Assembly (NCBI GenBank): GCA_026002695.1
Contig: BOCB01000047.1
Coordinates: forward strand, 1-13,893
DNA from: Synergistales bacterium
GTDB lineage: Bacteria; Synergistota; Synergistia; Synergistales; Synergistaceae
Direction: 5' to 3'
DNA: 13,893 bases
Part shown: positions 7,494-13,893 of the stretch, piece by piece
How the letters are laid out: the number at the start of each line of letters is the position of its first letter
Numbering within the stretch: position 1 is the stretch's first letter
Program-made: the position numbers and the translations under genes
Notes under the pieces: model-generated
Told to the model about the DNA's origin: nothing
Database searches by the model: none
What the model saw: the letters and a program-made list of their open reading frames with translations, nothing else

Positions 7494-9842
7494 CTACGCC
7501 TCCTGACGTATCGCAAGATCGAGAACGTCTACAGATGTTATTTCCGGGGAGAGTTTGACACTGTCCAAGTCCACCGCGAACGAAACACGGATATGTTTGT
7601 CGAACCGCAGCGCGATGTCGCGCAGAATATCCTTGAACGATTCCGGCTGCAATCCAAAGATAGACACCGGGTCAACGCCCGGAACCTCGGGGTTGCCCCG
7701 CGCCTCGTCGAGCTGAGCGAGAGTGAAGGCATACCGCCCCGTTGCCTCCGCCCATCTGTACAGCGCGTAAAGGATCGCGACGGCGTCCGGCGTCTCCCAT
7801 CCTGTCTTTGCGAACTTGTAGCTCCTCCCGCTCGAAATCGGAATACCCTGTTTCAAAACGCTGCCGATTGGGCTGTGGCGCAATGTCTCGCAGAGCGCCG
7901 CTATGGCATTTTGCTTCGTGGATTGAGAACCGTCGTCGCCAAGCATGAAAACCATGTCATTTTTTTCATACACCTCACCCGTCGGCGCGTTGAACATATA
8001 CCAGCGGACGATGACGGAGTTATAGGCAAGGTTAGTCCATATGACAGCCCATGTCAGCGGATTGCTTACGCCAAGACGCTCCAATTTATCGAAAAGCGGG
8101 GTTGGCATCCCTGATCCCTTACCCTTGTTGGAAGCGCTCAACAGTTCAGCCTCACACAGCCATGCCTTTAGCGAGTCGTATTGTCGGTTGCCAAGCTGCC
8201 CAACCGTGAAGCAGTCTGATTTATACGCGAAGAAGTGCTCTAAAAATTCTCGCCTCAGACCAAAAGTTTTGTATCTGTCTATACCGGATAACTTCATATC
8301 AATACCTCCTACCGAACTTTTCAAGGATTTTGCAACCAAACATCCCTTGCCGTTCGTAAATTCTATGCAGTGAGAACAATGCGTACATTTATCCTCTCTG
8401 ATAAAAATCTTTCCGTTTCCGTCTATAACGAATGCGTTTGCCGGACACTGTGCCTCGCAAGCCTTGCAACCCATACAATAAGCGACTTTATTGGCAGCTC
8501 CCCGCAAATGGCTGACGACGAAGCGATCCATCTGGCTGTACGGCGCGCAGGAAACGCTTAGACCGTCATCCGAAACGGTGAACGTGTATTCCTTGCCGCC
8601 TATGAACTGTTGATACTGGTTGTTATTTTTTTCGACGATTGAGCCGAGCATGACCGATACGCTGAGCCACGCTTGCGTCGCGCTCGAAAAATCGAAGCGA
8701 ATGTGATTTTCGTCGATGACTTCGTTCACACGATTGCCGCCGTTGGGTAAACTACGCCCCCCCATACGAGTTCTCCAGCCATTTTTTTCGATATAGGATG
8801 TCCTTTCACTTTGTTTAATGCCGACATTATCCGCGTATGATTCGACGAGCGATAATAAAGAGCTGATCTCGTCAGGAAAAATACCGTTGCACAGGTTATC
8901 CCGCCACCCCGAGGACAATGGGCAAATTGTGCATCCGACACGGTTCATTCCGTATCTGTACGCTTTATTCATTAAAATGCGCCCATGGAAAAGGTAAAGG
9001 AACAACTCCGCTGAATTCCAATAGAACAGTGGTCTGCAATTCACCTGATTGATGTTTTTCGCGCCCTCGCTGATGATGTCGTAGGCTGCCCGCTGTAGAC
9101 TCTCTTCGGCGCGAACGCCGTCGAAGAGCGCCACTTTGACATTGCAGTCGCCAGTTATCTCGCGCAGCTTCAGAATCGTCGGCGTGGATTTGTGTACTGA
9201 ACAGCACCAACGCATCCTCCGCCCCGGCGGGCCGAAGGCGTCCCAGCTATCCTCCGGCGCGAGATGGCTCTTCGCCTCGTAAAAACGCAAGCTACTCCAA
9301 TGCTCCTTCGCGCGCTCCACAGCGTCGAGCGTACAGCTCAGCTCCATGCCCGTATTGTTGAATACGACATAGAAGCTCTCAGGCGGCAGCGCCTTCGAAA
9401 CGAGATCGAGAAGCGCCAGCGAGTCCTTGCCGCCGCTGAACGCCGTGACGAACTCCATGCCACGTGCCCTGTATTTGTCGTAAGTTTCGCGGATAAACGC
9501 GATTGCCTTTTGTTCGAGCCCGAGCATGATGCGCTCGTTCAGGCCCCAGAGCGCGTCAATATCCACCGGCTGTAATGCAAGACCGTCCCTGTGAAATTTT
9601 ATAGCGGGCTTGGTGTAAAAACCGCCGCCCACGGCCTCAGCCACACACTCGCCGTTCAATACGTACCTTCGTATCCCCTCAGCCCAAAGCAGCGGAGCGT
9701 CCGTATCCGGATAGCTCCAGCGCTTGCCGAAATCAAAGTAGTCCAACTCCTCCTTGAAAACGGGGCGAATTTCTTTTTCTATTTTGTGCCCGACGTCTAA
9801 CTTGTACAGGCCGTAAGCATCCGTCCAGTCATACCCGTACAT
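7494..9842 (-). CDS. brxP: BrxP-like PAPS reductase / 4Fe-4S ferredoxin / DUF4007 fusion
   Basis: This 782-aa protein was numbered from ATG 9842, chosen because it lies seven bases after the preceding TAG; an in-frame ATG at 9941 would overlap that gene by about 90 bases and adds an atypical Arg-rich leader. Residues ~1-95 are the small domain often preceding this class. Residues ~125-320 are a PAPS-reductase (PP-loop) domain: FSGGKDSL (135-142), a WCC pair (213-214), GVRAEE (242-247) and GCTICP (303-308). These cysteines could hold an Fe-S cluster, as in DndC. Residues ~456-501 contain CMGCKACEAQCP and CTHCSHC plus a further Cys, a two-cluster 4Fe-4S ferredoxin pattern. The last ~255 residues resemble DUF4007 (WAVIWTNLAYNSVIVRWYMF), found with DNA phosphorothioation genes. 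A PAPS reductase marks type 4 BREX and suggests sulfur or redox chemistry on DNA or nucleotides in place of methylation. Confidence 0.85.
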   Translation of the reverse strand: MYGYDWTDAYGLYKLDVGHKIEKEIRPVFKEELDYFDFGKRWSYPDTDAPLLWAEGIRRYVLNGECVAEAVGGGFYTKPAIKFHRDGLALQPVDIDALWGLNERIMLGLEQKAIAFIRETYDKYRARGMEFVTAFSGGKDSLALLDLVSKALPPESFYVVFNNTGMELSCTLDAVERAKEHWSSLRFYEAKSHLAPEDSWDAFGPPGRRMRWCCSVHKSTPTILKLREITGDCNVKVALFDGVRAEESLQRAAYDIISEGAKNINQVNCRPLFYWNSAELFLYLFHGRILMNKAYRYGMNRVGCTICPLSSGWRDNLCNGIFPDEISSLLSLVESYADNVGIKQSERTSYIEKNGWRTRMGGRSLPNGGNRVNEVIDENHIRFDFSSATQAWLSVSVMLGSIVEKNNNQYQQFIGGKEYTFTVSDDGLSVSCAPYSQMDRFVVSHLRGAANKVAYCMGCKACEAQCPANAFVIDGNGKIFIREDKCTHCSHCIEFTNGKGCLVAKSLKSSVGGIDMKLSGIDRYKTFGLRREFLEHFFAYKSDCFTVGQLGNRQYDSLKAWLCEAELLSASNKGKGSGMPTPLFDKLERLGVSNPLTWAVIWTNLAYNSVIVRWYMFNAPTGEVYEKNDMVFMLGDDGSQSTKQNAIAALCETLRHSPIGSVLKQGIPISSGRSYKFAKTGWETPDAVAILYALYRWAEATGRYAFTLAQLDEARGNPEVPGVDPVSIFGLQPESFKDILRDIALRFDKHIRVSFAVDLDSVKLSPEITSVDVLDLAIRQEA

Positions 9843-9849
9843 AGGCCGC

Positions 9850-11967
9850 CTACTTATCCAGGACGGTAAGGTTCTTATTGCTGTCCCTCCACGCGAAGCG
9901 GTGATCAACAAGCGCCTTGTGCATATTGGATATAAGCTCATTGCCGCTTATCATTCCCGATTCACAAAGAAGCTGACGCAGAGCCTCGCCTGCCGTATTC
10001 ATGGGCAGCCCCCATTTCGAGCGCAGCCACGAGTGAACTATGTCGGCGAAACTCTCCAAGTGCGAACTTTTCGGCACGATGGCTGCGCAGAGAATGTCAT
10101 AACGCTGCCCCGACATCGCCGATATAGCCTTATAGGCGACAGCCTCATGTTTTTTAAGGACATCTTGAAGCAACAGAGGCGTCCAGTCCGTGCCGCCCGG
10201 CAACGGAGGCAGGCATCTGTACCATTCGGGACGAATGTCCCTCGGCACGATAAATTCCGCGTCAGCCAGCAGGTCATCGAGAGCCTTCTTTATCCGCAGT
10301 TCCCACGCTTTATCAATGCCAAGAGCTTCTGAGAGTAAGTATTCACCCTTCTCGTATTGCAGGAACGCCGCCTTTTGGAGCTGCAAGACTTGCGTCAAGC
10401 CCGCGAACGTTAATTTGATCTTTTGGGCGAAACTCTCAGCATCCTCTCCCGACAAGAATCCGCCGTTTCTTCTCGCCCTGTTTATCAATAACCCGTGCAG
10501 GGTATTCGGATAATCGGGCTCCTGTTTCCAGATATGTGTTCCTCCGCTGAAATAAAAGGGCCTGCCGCCGCACCCCTCCTTTACGAAGAAGTGCTTCGCC
10601 AAGGCGTAAATTGTCTCCTCGTCGTCAAAATCGTTGTCGTTGATGAACATGTGCAGTTCAATCTGCGCGGCGTCAAAGAACAGATGGATGTTGCTGTACC
10701 CATCGAATTGGGCAAAGTGTGAGTTCAGGATTTTCAGCATGGCATCCGCAGCCTCGTCAACGTCCACGATGTTATCACGGTGTACTATGCGATCCTCAGG
10801 CAGTTCTACGATGCTGTTTTCACCCTCGATGAGCTGCTTGAAGTCAGAAAGGGAGTTATAGGGCATGAATTTCTTGTGCATATCGGTCATTGAACAACCT
10901 GCCAACCCGCATTCCCGCACATAAGGGACGATAATTTCAGCAAGTTTGGAGCGAGGCTTTGCGGCGCTCGGAATTACCGAGGTTGGCGGCTCTTCCCGGC
11001 GAACGGGTTCCTTGATAGGAAGCGGAGGTATCGGCGGCGGCAGCTCATCTTCGCTGTCAGCCTCGATGGTTTCAATTAAAGCTGGGGCTGAAGCGGGAAC
11101 ATTGGTATTCAATCCGATGAGGTTTTTAGCGTTAAGCGCTATTTCGTCGAACTTCGGGCGGTCGTTACGATAAAGGGCGTATGCCTTTTGAAGGATTTTG
11201 GGTGGATTGGGCAAGCCTTTTTTGCCGTCCGTGAAGAGCGTCATAGCAGACCGAAAGTACAAATCAATACCATTTACATTACGATATATCTCATCAATGA
11301 GGCAGCCCTTAATGACCGCCAGCGTACGAAACATATCCGAAACGATATGAACGAACGCCATTGCCTCTTGACCTGACTTCTCGCTCCACTCCGGGTAAGC
11401 GTCAATGAGCAGCGCCGCCTCCTCCAACGACCACGGAATTTTCCCGGTGAGCGTGATTTTGTCTCTTTCTTCTTCTCGGAATGTTGGATCAGATTGCGCG
11501 CGTTCAGTCACCGGTTCGGCTTCATCAGTGGAATCTATCGGAAGTGCCGGTATTTTTGCCGCGATGTTTTCACTCGAAGCGAGGGTATTTGTTTTTTCTC
11601 CGATGATGTTTTTGATGTTAAGCACTACCTCGTCGAACTTTCGGCGATCGTTACGATACAGGGTGTATGCTTTTTGAAATATTTTTGAACCGGGCGTCAA
11701 TTCCTTTTCTCCGTCCGTGAAAAGCAGCATAAGGTTCGTTAATTGTGAATTAATAGTATTAACGTTCCGATACTTCTCGGTAATAATGTAGCCCTTATCG
11801 AGCGCCAGAGTGCGAAACATATCCGAAATAATACGAGAGAACTCCATTAACTCTCGACCTGACTTTTCTCTCCACTCAGGATAAACATCAATGAGCAGCG
11901 CCGCCTCCTCCAGCGACCACGGTGTTTGTTCAGAAAGCAGCGGTTTATTCGCTTGCGCAGACTGCAT
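9850..11967 (-). CDS. Putative DNA-binding protein with two tandem 107-aa modules; first gene of the operon
   Basis: This 705-aa protein starts at ATG 11967, preceded by GGGGGGAG five bases upstream. A GTG at 11973 is in frame but overlaps that ribosome site. Residues 17-123 and 179-285 are two copies of one module, equal in length and about two-thirds identical, each running from WSLEEAALLID through YRNVN, LFTDG and YRNDR-KFDE. The RNVNxI signature with a helix-rich body resembles the N-terminal domain of HNH-type restriction endonucleases and assorted Clostridia DNA-binding proteins. A proline-rich linker (about 307-328) follows. The C-terminal ~370 residues hold a possible winged-helix start (KLAEIIVPYVRECGL) and a conserved-looking stretch with DNDFDDEETIYALAKHFF and GGTHIW. 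I know no function for it. It lies seven bases from brxP and shares its promoter, so it is probably a target-recognition or regulatory component. It is not among the type 4 core genes I know. Confidence 0.75.
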   Translation of the reverse strand: MQSAQANKPLLSEQTPWSLEEAALLIDVYPEWREKSGRELMEFSRIISDMFRTLALDKGYIITEKYRNVNTINSQLTNLMLLFTDGEKELTPGSKIFQKAYTLYRNDRRKFDEVVLNIKNIIGEKTNTLASSENIAAKIPALPIDSTDEAEPVTERAQSDPTFREEERDKITLTGKIPWSLEEAALLIDAYPEWSEKSGQEAMAFVHIVSDMFRTLAVIKGCLIDEIYRNVNGIDLYFRSAMTLFTDGKKGLPNPPKILQKAYALYRNDRPKFDEIALNAKNLIGLNTNVPASAPALIETIEADSEDELPPPIPPLPIKEPVRREEPPTSVIPSAAKPRSKLAEIIVPYVRECGLAGCSMTDMHKKFMPYNSLSDFKQLIEGENSIVELPEDRIVHRDNIVDVDEAADAMLKILNSHFAQFDGYSNIHLFFDAAQIELHMFINDNDFDDEETIYALAKHFFVKEGCGGRPFYFSGGTHIWKQEPDYPNTLHGLLINRARRNGGFLSGEDAESFAQKIKLTFAGLTQVLQLQKAAFLQYEKGEYLLSEALGIDKAWELRIKKALDDLLADAEFIVPRDIRPEWYRCLPPLPGGTDWTPLLLQDVLKKHEAVAYKAISAMSGQRYDILCAAIVPKSSHLESFADIVHSWLRSKWGLPMNTAGEALRQLLCESGMISGNELISNMHKALVDHRFAWRDSNKNLTVLDK
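11113..11919 (-). repeat. Intragenic tandem duplication of a 321-bp module
   Basis: Bases 11919-11599 and 11433-11113, read on the minus strand, encode the two equal-length 107-residue modules of the 705-aa protein with no insertions or deletions between copies. At the DNA level the match is clear at the ends, for example caatgagcagcgccgcctcc occurs in both copies on the plus strand. The 165-bp spacer between the copies encodes an unrelated acidic and polar linker. Identity of about 71 of 107 residues by eye indicates an old but still selected duplication. Confidence 0.85.
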
Positions 11968-12059
11968 TAACACTCCCCCCTTACAGGCAGAAGCCCCGAG
12001 CGGGATAAAACAAACTCTCCGGGAAGATGGGATGTCTTATAGTTTGGAAAGAAGGTGTA

Positions 12060-12082
12060 TAGAAAAGAGCGGCATAAGCCGC
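12060..12082 (-). terminator. Possible attenuator hairpin in the operon leader
   Basis: On the minus strand GCGGC (12082-12078), a TTAT loop and GCCGC (12073-12069) form a 5-bp GC stem followed by TCTTTTCTA, a short T-rich run. A second GCGGC copy lies just upstream at 12098-12094 and could pair instead with the same GCCGC, giving two exclusive structures. The stem is short, so termination would be partial at best. Confidence 0.3.
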
Positions 12083-12098
12083 GTGTCGAAGCGCCGCA

Positions 12099-12104
12099 AT
12101 TATA
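12099..12104 (-). promoter_or_regulatory. Second TATAAT -10-like element just downstream of the repeat
   Basis: An exact TATAAT (minus strand) lies 18 bases beyond the end of the AGAC tract. The -35 position at 17-bp spacing (12127-12122) reads TGTCTT, made mostly of repeat sequence, and is a poor match. A TTGGCG nearby gives only a 13-bp spacer. It may be a weak second promoter whose upstream contacts are supplied by the repeat, or chance. Confidence 0.3.
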
Positions 12105-12122
12105 ACGAGATAGTAATCGCCA

Positions 12123-12227
<105 letters not shown>

Positions 12228-12246
12228 GTGTTTTTGGCGAAATTAG

Positions 12247-12258
12247 TTTTTGCAAAAA
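12247..12258. promoter_or_regulatory. Perfect 12-bp palindrome upstream of the operon promoter
   Basis: TTTTTGCAAAAA is a perfect 12-bp palindrome centred about 25 bp upstream of the -35 element. Its position and symmetry fit a regulator binding site, or simply phased A-tracts contributing to an UP element. There is no regulator gene beside it. Confidence 0.35.
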
Positions 12259-12421
12259 TTGTCGATTTTCTCCGGCTATTTTATCGAACACTCGCCGCAT
12301 TACGCTTCCCCCATCAACGCAGTGTAAATACACAGCTTTTATATAAATTCAATTTAATATTATATCATTTCCTTAGCTTGCGGAGAGGTTTTTATTAACC
12401 GAACAAATTAACTTTTAATCC

Positions 12422-12464
12422 GCCATCTCAGCTCACATATTTCCATCGGCGATTATGAGATGGC
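12422..12464. repeat. 9-bp inverted repeat GCCATCTCA / TGAGATGGC, 25-bp spacer
   Basis: GCCATCTCA (12422-12430) and TGAGATGGC (12456-12464) are perfect inverted copies. The arms are GC-rich within an AT-rich gap. There is no T-run on either side to make it a terminator. It could be a hairpin of a small RNA, a regulator site or a relic of a small mobile element. Confidence 0.5.
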
Positions 12465-12670
12465 AACCTCCAATAACCCCATTTCTATCCGCTAAACCGG
12501 TAAAATAGGCATAATTTTTCCGAAAATTGTATATTATTGATTTTTCTTATAAAAATACAAAAATGCCTCCGTTTGCCAAACAAAACTCGCCAACAGCTTT
12601 GCGCACTCCAACAAAAGTGGCTGAGAAATAATCATGTACAAGAATAGTTCCACCGATAACCATTATTAGG

Positions 12671-12696
12671 ATAAAAAATTCAGCGTGTCGCGGAAT
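12671..12696 (-). terminator. Intrinsic terminator after the fic gene
   Basis: On the minus strand ATTCCGCG (12696-12689), loop ACA and CGCTGAAT (12685-12678) pair with one mismatch. They are followed directly by a run of six T residues (12678-12673, sharing the last stem base). It begins 22 bases after the Fic TGA at 12720-12718 and separates fic transcription from the operon downstream. Confidence 0.65.
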
Positions 12697-12717
12697 ACCT
12701 CATAATTAACTGCGTTT

Positions 12718-13551
12718 TCATAGTGAGCTTCTGTGTAGGGCATTTATCTTTACCGTCTTTTCCCACGTGCGCTCTGTCTCGTGCCGTAAAAATTTGTACA
12801 TGGGTTCCAATTCCTCAGATTGGTCGTAGGATGTCAGCGCGGAATAATACTCGGCCTTATCCTCATCAAAGATAATCATGGGAGGATGATCGTGTATCAT
12901 AAGGTAGTAATTCAGCAGCGTGCGCCCCACCCGGCCATTACCGTCCGCAAACGGATGGATGTATTCAAATCGCGCGTGGTAATAAGAGGCGGCCTTCAGA
13001 ATGTCCTTGTCCTCGTATTCCTCAAGCTCATCCAAGAGCTCCTGCAAATCACTCTCTACATCTTCCGGCAGTGAACCCACTTCCTCTCGCCCGATGACGT
13101 AGTCGTGTTTTTTAAATTGCCCCGGCCGTTCTCCCTGTACAATGTATCGGCGCTCGTCGTAGGTTCCGCTCGTCAATATTGCGTGTATTTCTTTGATTAA
13201 CGGAAGGTTCGAGACCTCCTTAGCAGCTATCTTGTCCTTCAGAAATTCGTAACACAGCTTTTGATTTTCCTGCTCAAAAACAGCGCGGGGATCACCTGTA
13301 AAACTCAAAACGCGGCCATTTTCAAAGATTTCACGCGTATCGTGATAAGTGATCGCCTCGTTTTCAATTTTTCCGGAATTATACGCGAACAGTATCTTGA
13401 AATTACTCAAGCGCAAGTCAATATCCGAGCCGGAGTTCACATGAAATTGCCTCCACATTGCAACGATTTCCTCGTATTTATCCACTATGAGGCTCACCCC
13501 CTTAAAGTCATCAAGCGGAGCGTCGAAGTCGTCCGCCAAGTGTAAATGCAT
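12718..13551 (-). CDS. Fic-domain protein (probable AMP-transferase), class II with N-terminal inhibitory motif
   Basis: This 277-aa protein carries the complete Fic active-site motif HPFADGNGRVGR (199-210): catalytic His199, Asp203 for magnesium and the Gly-Asn-Gly-Arg anion nest. Fic enzymes usually transfer AMP from ATP to a hydroxyl side chain of a target protein. An inhibitory-helix motif of the S/T-xxx-E-N/G form is visible as SGKIEN (59-64), upstream of the Fic core, which makes it a self-inhibited class II protein. GERPGQFKKHDYVIG (140-154) fits the beta-hairpin flap that positions targets. The ATG at 13551 has no clear ribosome site, and a 7-bp tandem repeat lies just before it. Its own terminator lies downstream, so it is a separate unit from the defence operon. 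It might be a toxin-like accessory defence gene or an unrelated regulator; no antitoxin-sized gene is seen beside it. Confidence 0.9.
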   Translation of the reverse strand: MHLHLADDFDAPLDDFKGVSLIVDKYEEIVAMWRQFHVNSGSDIDLRLSNFKILFAYNSGKIENEAITYHDTREIFENGRVLSFTGDPRAVFEQENQKLCYEFLKDKIAAKEVSNLPLIKEIHAILTSGTYDERRYIVQGERPGQFKKHDYVIGREEVGSLPEDVESDLQELLDELEEYEDKDILKAASYYHARFEYIHPFADGNGRVGRTLLNYYLMIHDHPPMIIFDEDKAEYYSALTSYDQSEELEPMYKFLRHETERTWEKTVKINALHRSSL

Positions 13552-13562
13552 AATAGCATACT

Positions 13563-13597
13563 ATCAGTCATCAGTCATCAGTCATCAGTCATCAGTC
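13563..13597. repeat. Heptanucleotide tandem repeat (ATCAGTC)5 before the fic start
   Basis: Five perfect copies of ATCAGTC (35 bp), followed by a partial sixth (ATCA), lie 11 bases upstream of the Fic ATG. On the coding strand the unit reads GACTGAT and offers several ATG codons quickly closed by TGA. Length changes would alter spacing upstream of the start codon but would not change the Fic reading frame. Confidence 0.95.
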
Positions 13598-13893
13598 ATC
13601 ATTTAGCGTGTCGGGGATGGCAACAAATAGATCGCCTGACATCAACTTTGGGAGCAAAGCGCACGGAGAGTGGCAAGGCGAGCGGATTCCTCAAGCCCTC
13701 GTTTCGCAGTTGTAATTTTCTGTTAATTATTTTCTCCGTTTGATGTTTGGGGAAATAGCACGAGATATTTGAGTTTCCCCAAAATCCAACACTCAACCGC
13801 CCTTAAACCCTTATACTGACGGCATTTGTAGCTCATTGAGCTTTGAAAATAAGGCAAAAAAACAATGCAAAACCTTCCGGATTTTGATATAAT
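13598..13893. other. Non-coding right edge upstream of fic
   Basis: No convincing gene is visible in the last ~300 bases. A moderately GC-rich block at about 13603-13715 translates into Arg- and Ser-rich frames on both strands and looks like a dispersed non-coding repeat more than a gene. It is followed by AT-rich sequence, a 10-bp inverted repeat at 13746-13783 and a TATAAT at the very edge on the plus strand without a good -35. No clear promoter for fic could be picked. Confidence 0.5.
13746..13783. repeat. 10-bp inverted repeat TTTGGGGAAA / TTTCCCCAAA, 18-bp spacer
   Basis: TTTGGGGAAA (13746-13755) and TTTCCCCAAA (13774-13783) are perfect inverted copies about 200 bp upstream of the Fic start. 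There is no long T-run after either arm. It may be a regulator site, a hairpin ending a transcript from outside the window, or an end of a small element. Confidence 0.5.

Larger units (their letters stand above)
12228..12717. other. AT-rich intergenic region between fic and the defence operon
   Basis: About 490 bases separate the Fic stop codon from the operon promoter. The region is AT-rich and all frames are short and uncodon-like. It contains the fic terminator hairpin near 12671-12696, a 9-bp inverted repeat at 12422-12464 and the 12-bp palindrome at 12247-12258. A short minus-strand frame from ATG 12300, with a GGGGGA site before it, reads across the promoter into the AGAC tract and stops at 12100. 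I see no tRNA or other RNA gene. Confidence 0.6.

Noticed and set aside
7452..8114. Open frame of 220 codons on the plus strand
   Set aside because: It spans the brxP/brxC junction in antisense and is rich in Arg and Val without any motif.
9843..9941. Upstream ATG at 9941 as start of the BrxP-like protein
   Set aside because: It would overlap the preceding gene by about 90 bases and add an Arg-rich leader unlike the family. The ATG at 9842, seven bases after the previous stop, fits better.
13546..13743. Plus-strand frame running through the heptamer repeat (Ser-Val-Ile-Ser-His repeats)
   Set aside because: It is produced by the repeat and a GC-rich non-coding block. It overlaps the Fic start in antisense and has no supporting signal.
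13871..13893. TATAAT at the right edge as a plus-strand promoter
   Set aside because: There is no acceptable -35 at the proper distance and nothing downstream can be seen.

Overview
The window holds one long minus-strand defence operon, read from about 12193 down past 268. It is flanked by a Fic-domain gene on the right and the broken end of a serine recombinase gene on the left edge. Moderate GC, good AGGAGG-type ribosome sites, a Clostridia-type serine recombinase and several domains common in Clostridia suggest a mid-GC anaerobe (Clostridia or similar, possibly Synergistota). No ribosomal RNA or housekeeping gene is present to confirm this.

The operon, in order of transcription, has six parts. 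(1) A 705-aa putative DNA-binding protein carries two tandem copies of a 107-aa module (11967-9850). (2) A 782-aa BrxP-like protein has an N-terminal domain, a PAPS-reductase/PP-loop ATPase domain, a two-cluster 4Fe-4S ferredoxin segment and a DUF4007-like C-terminus (9842-7494). (3) A 1400-aa BrxC/PglY-type P-loop ATPase follows (7490-3288). (4) A 323-aa protein sits in the PglZ slot but has no visible phosphatase domain (3278-2307). (5) A 68-aa four-cysteine probable zinc protein follows (2301-2095). (6) A BrxL-type AAA+ protein has an added N-terminal helical domain (2079-268). A seventh gene begins at 256 with a strong ribosome site on the BrxL stop codon, but runs after about 34 codons into antisense recombinase sequence. 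Intergenic gaps are 3 to 15 bases throughout. The gene set PAPS reductase + BrxC + (PglZ) + BrxL, with no DNA methyltransferase, is that of type 4 BREX. The missing PglZ catalytic domain and the extra first gene make this locus unusual.

The operon has a perfect-consensus promoter (TTGACA, 16 bp, TATAAT; 12227-12200). Its predicted start point falls in a 19-copy AGAC/GTCT tetranucleotide repeat (12123-12198). A roughly 220-nt leader follows, with a second TATAAT just downstream of the repeat, a GC hairpin followed by a T-rich run, and an open frame from the repeat whose TAA overlaps the first gene's ATG. This looks like a possible length-variable (phase-variable) control region.

Upstream of the operon, 12206-12717 is an AT-rich gap with inverted repeats and a terminator for the next gene. 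That gene is a Fic-domain AMP-transferase (13551-12718) with a canonical Fic motif and an N-terminal inhibitory motif. Five copies of a 7-bp repeat stand immediately before its start. The right edge (13600-13893) has no convincing gene. At the left edge, a serine recombinase fragment entering from outside the window breaks off near base 157, marking a deletion or insertion junction at the 3' end of the defence operon.
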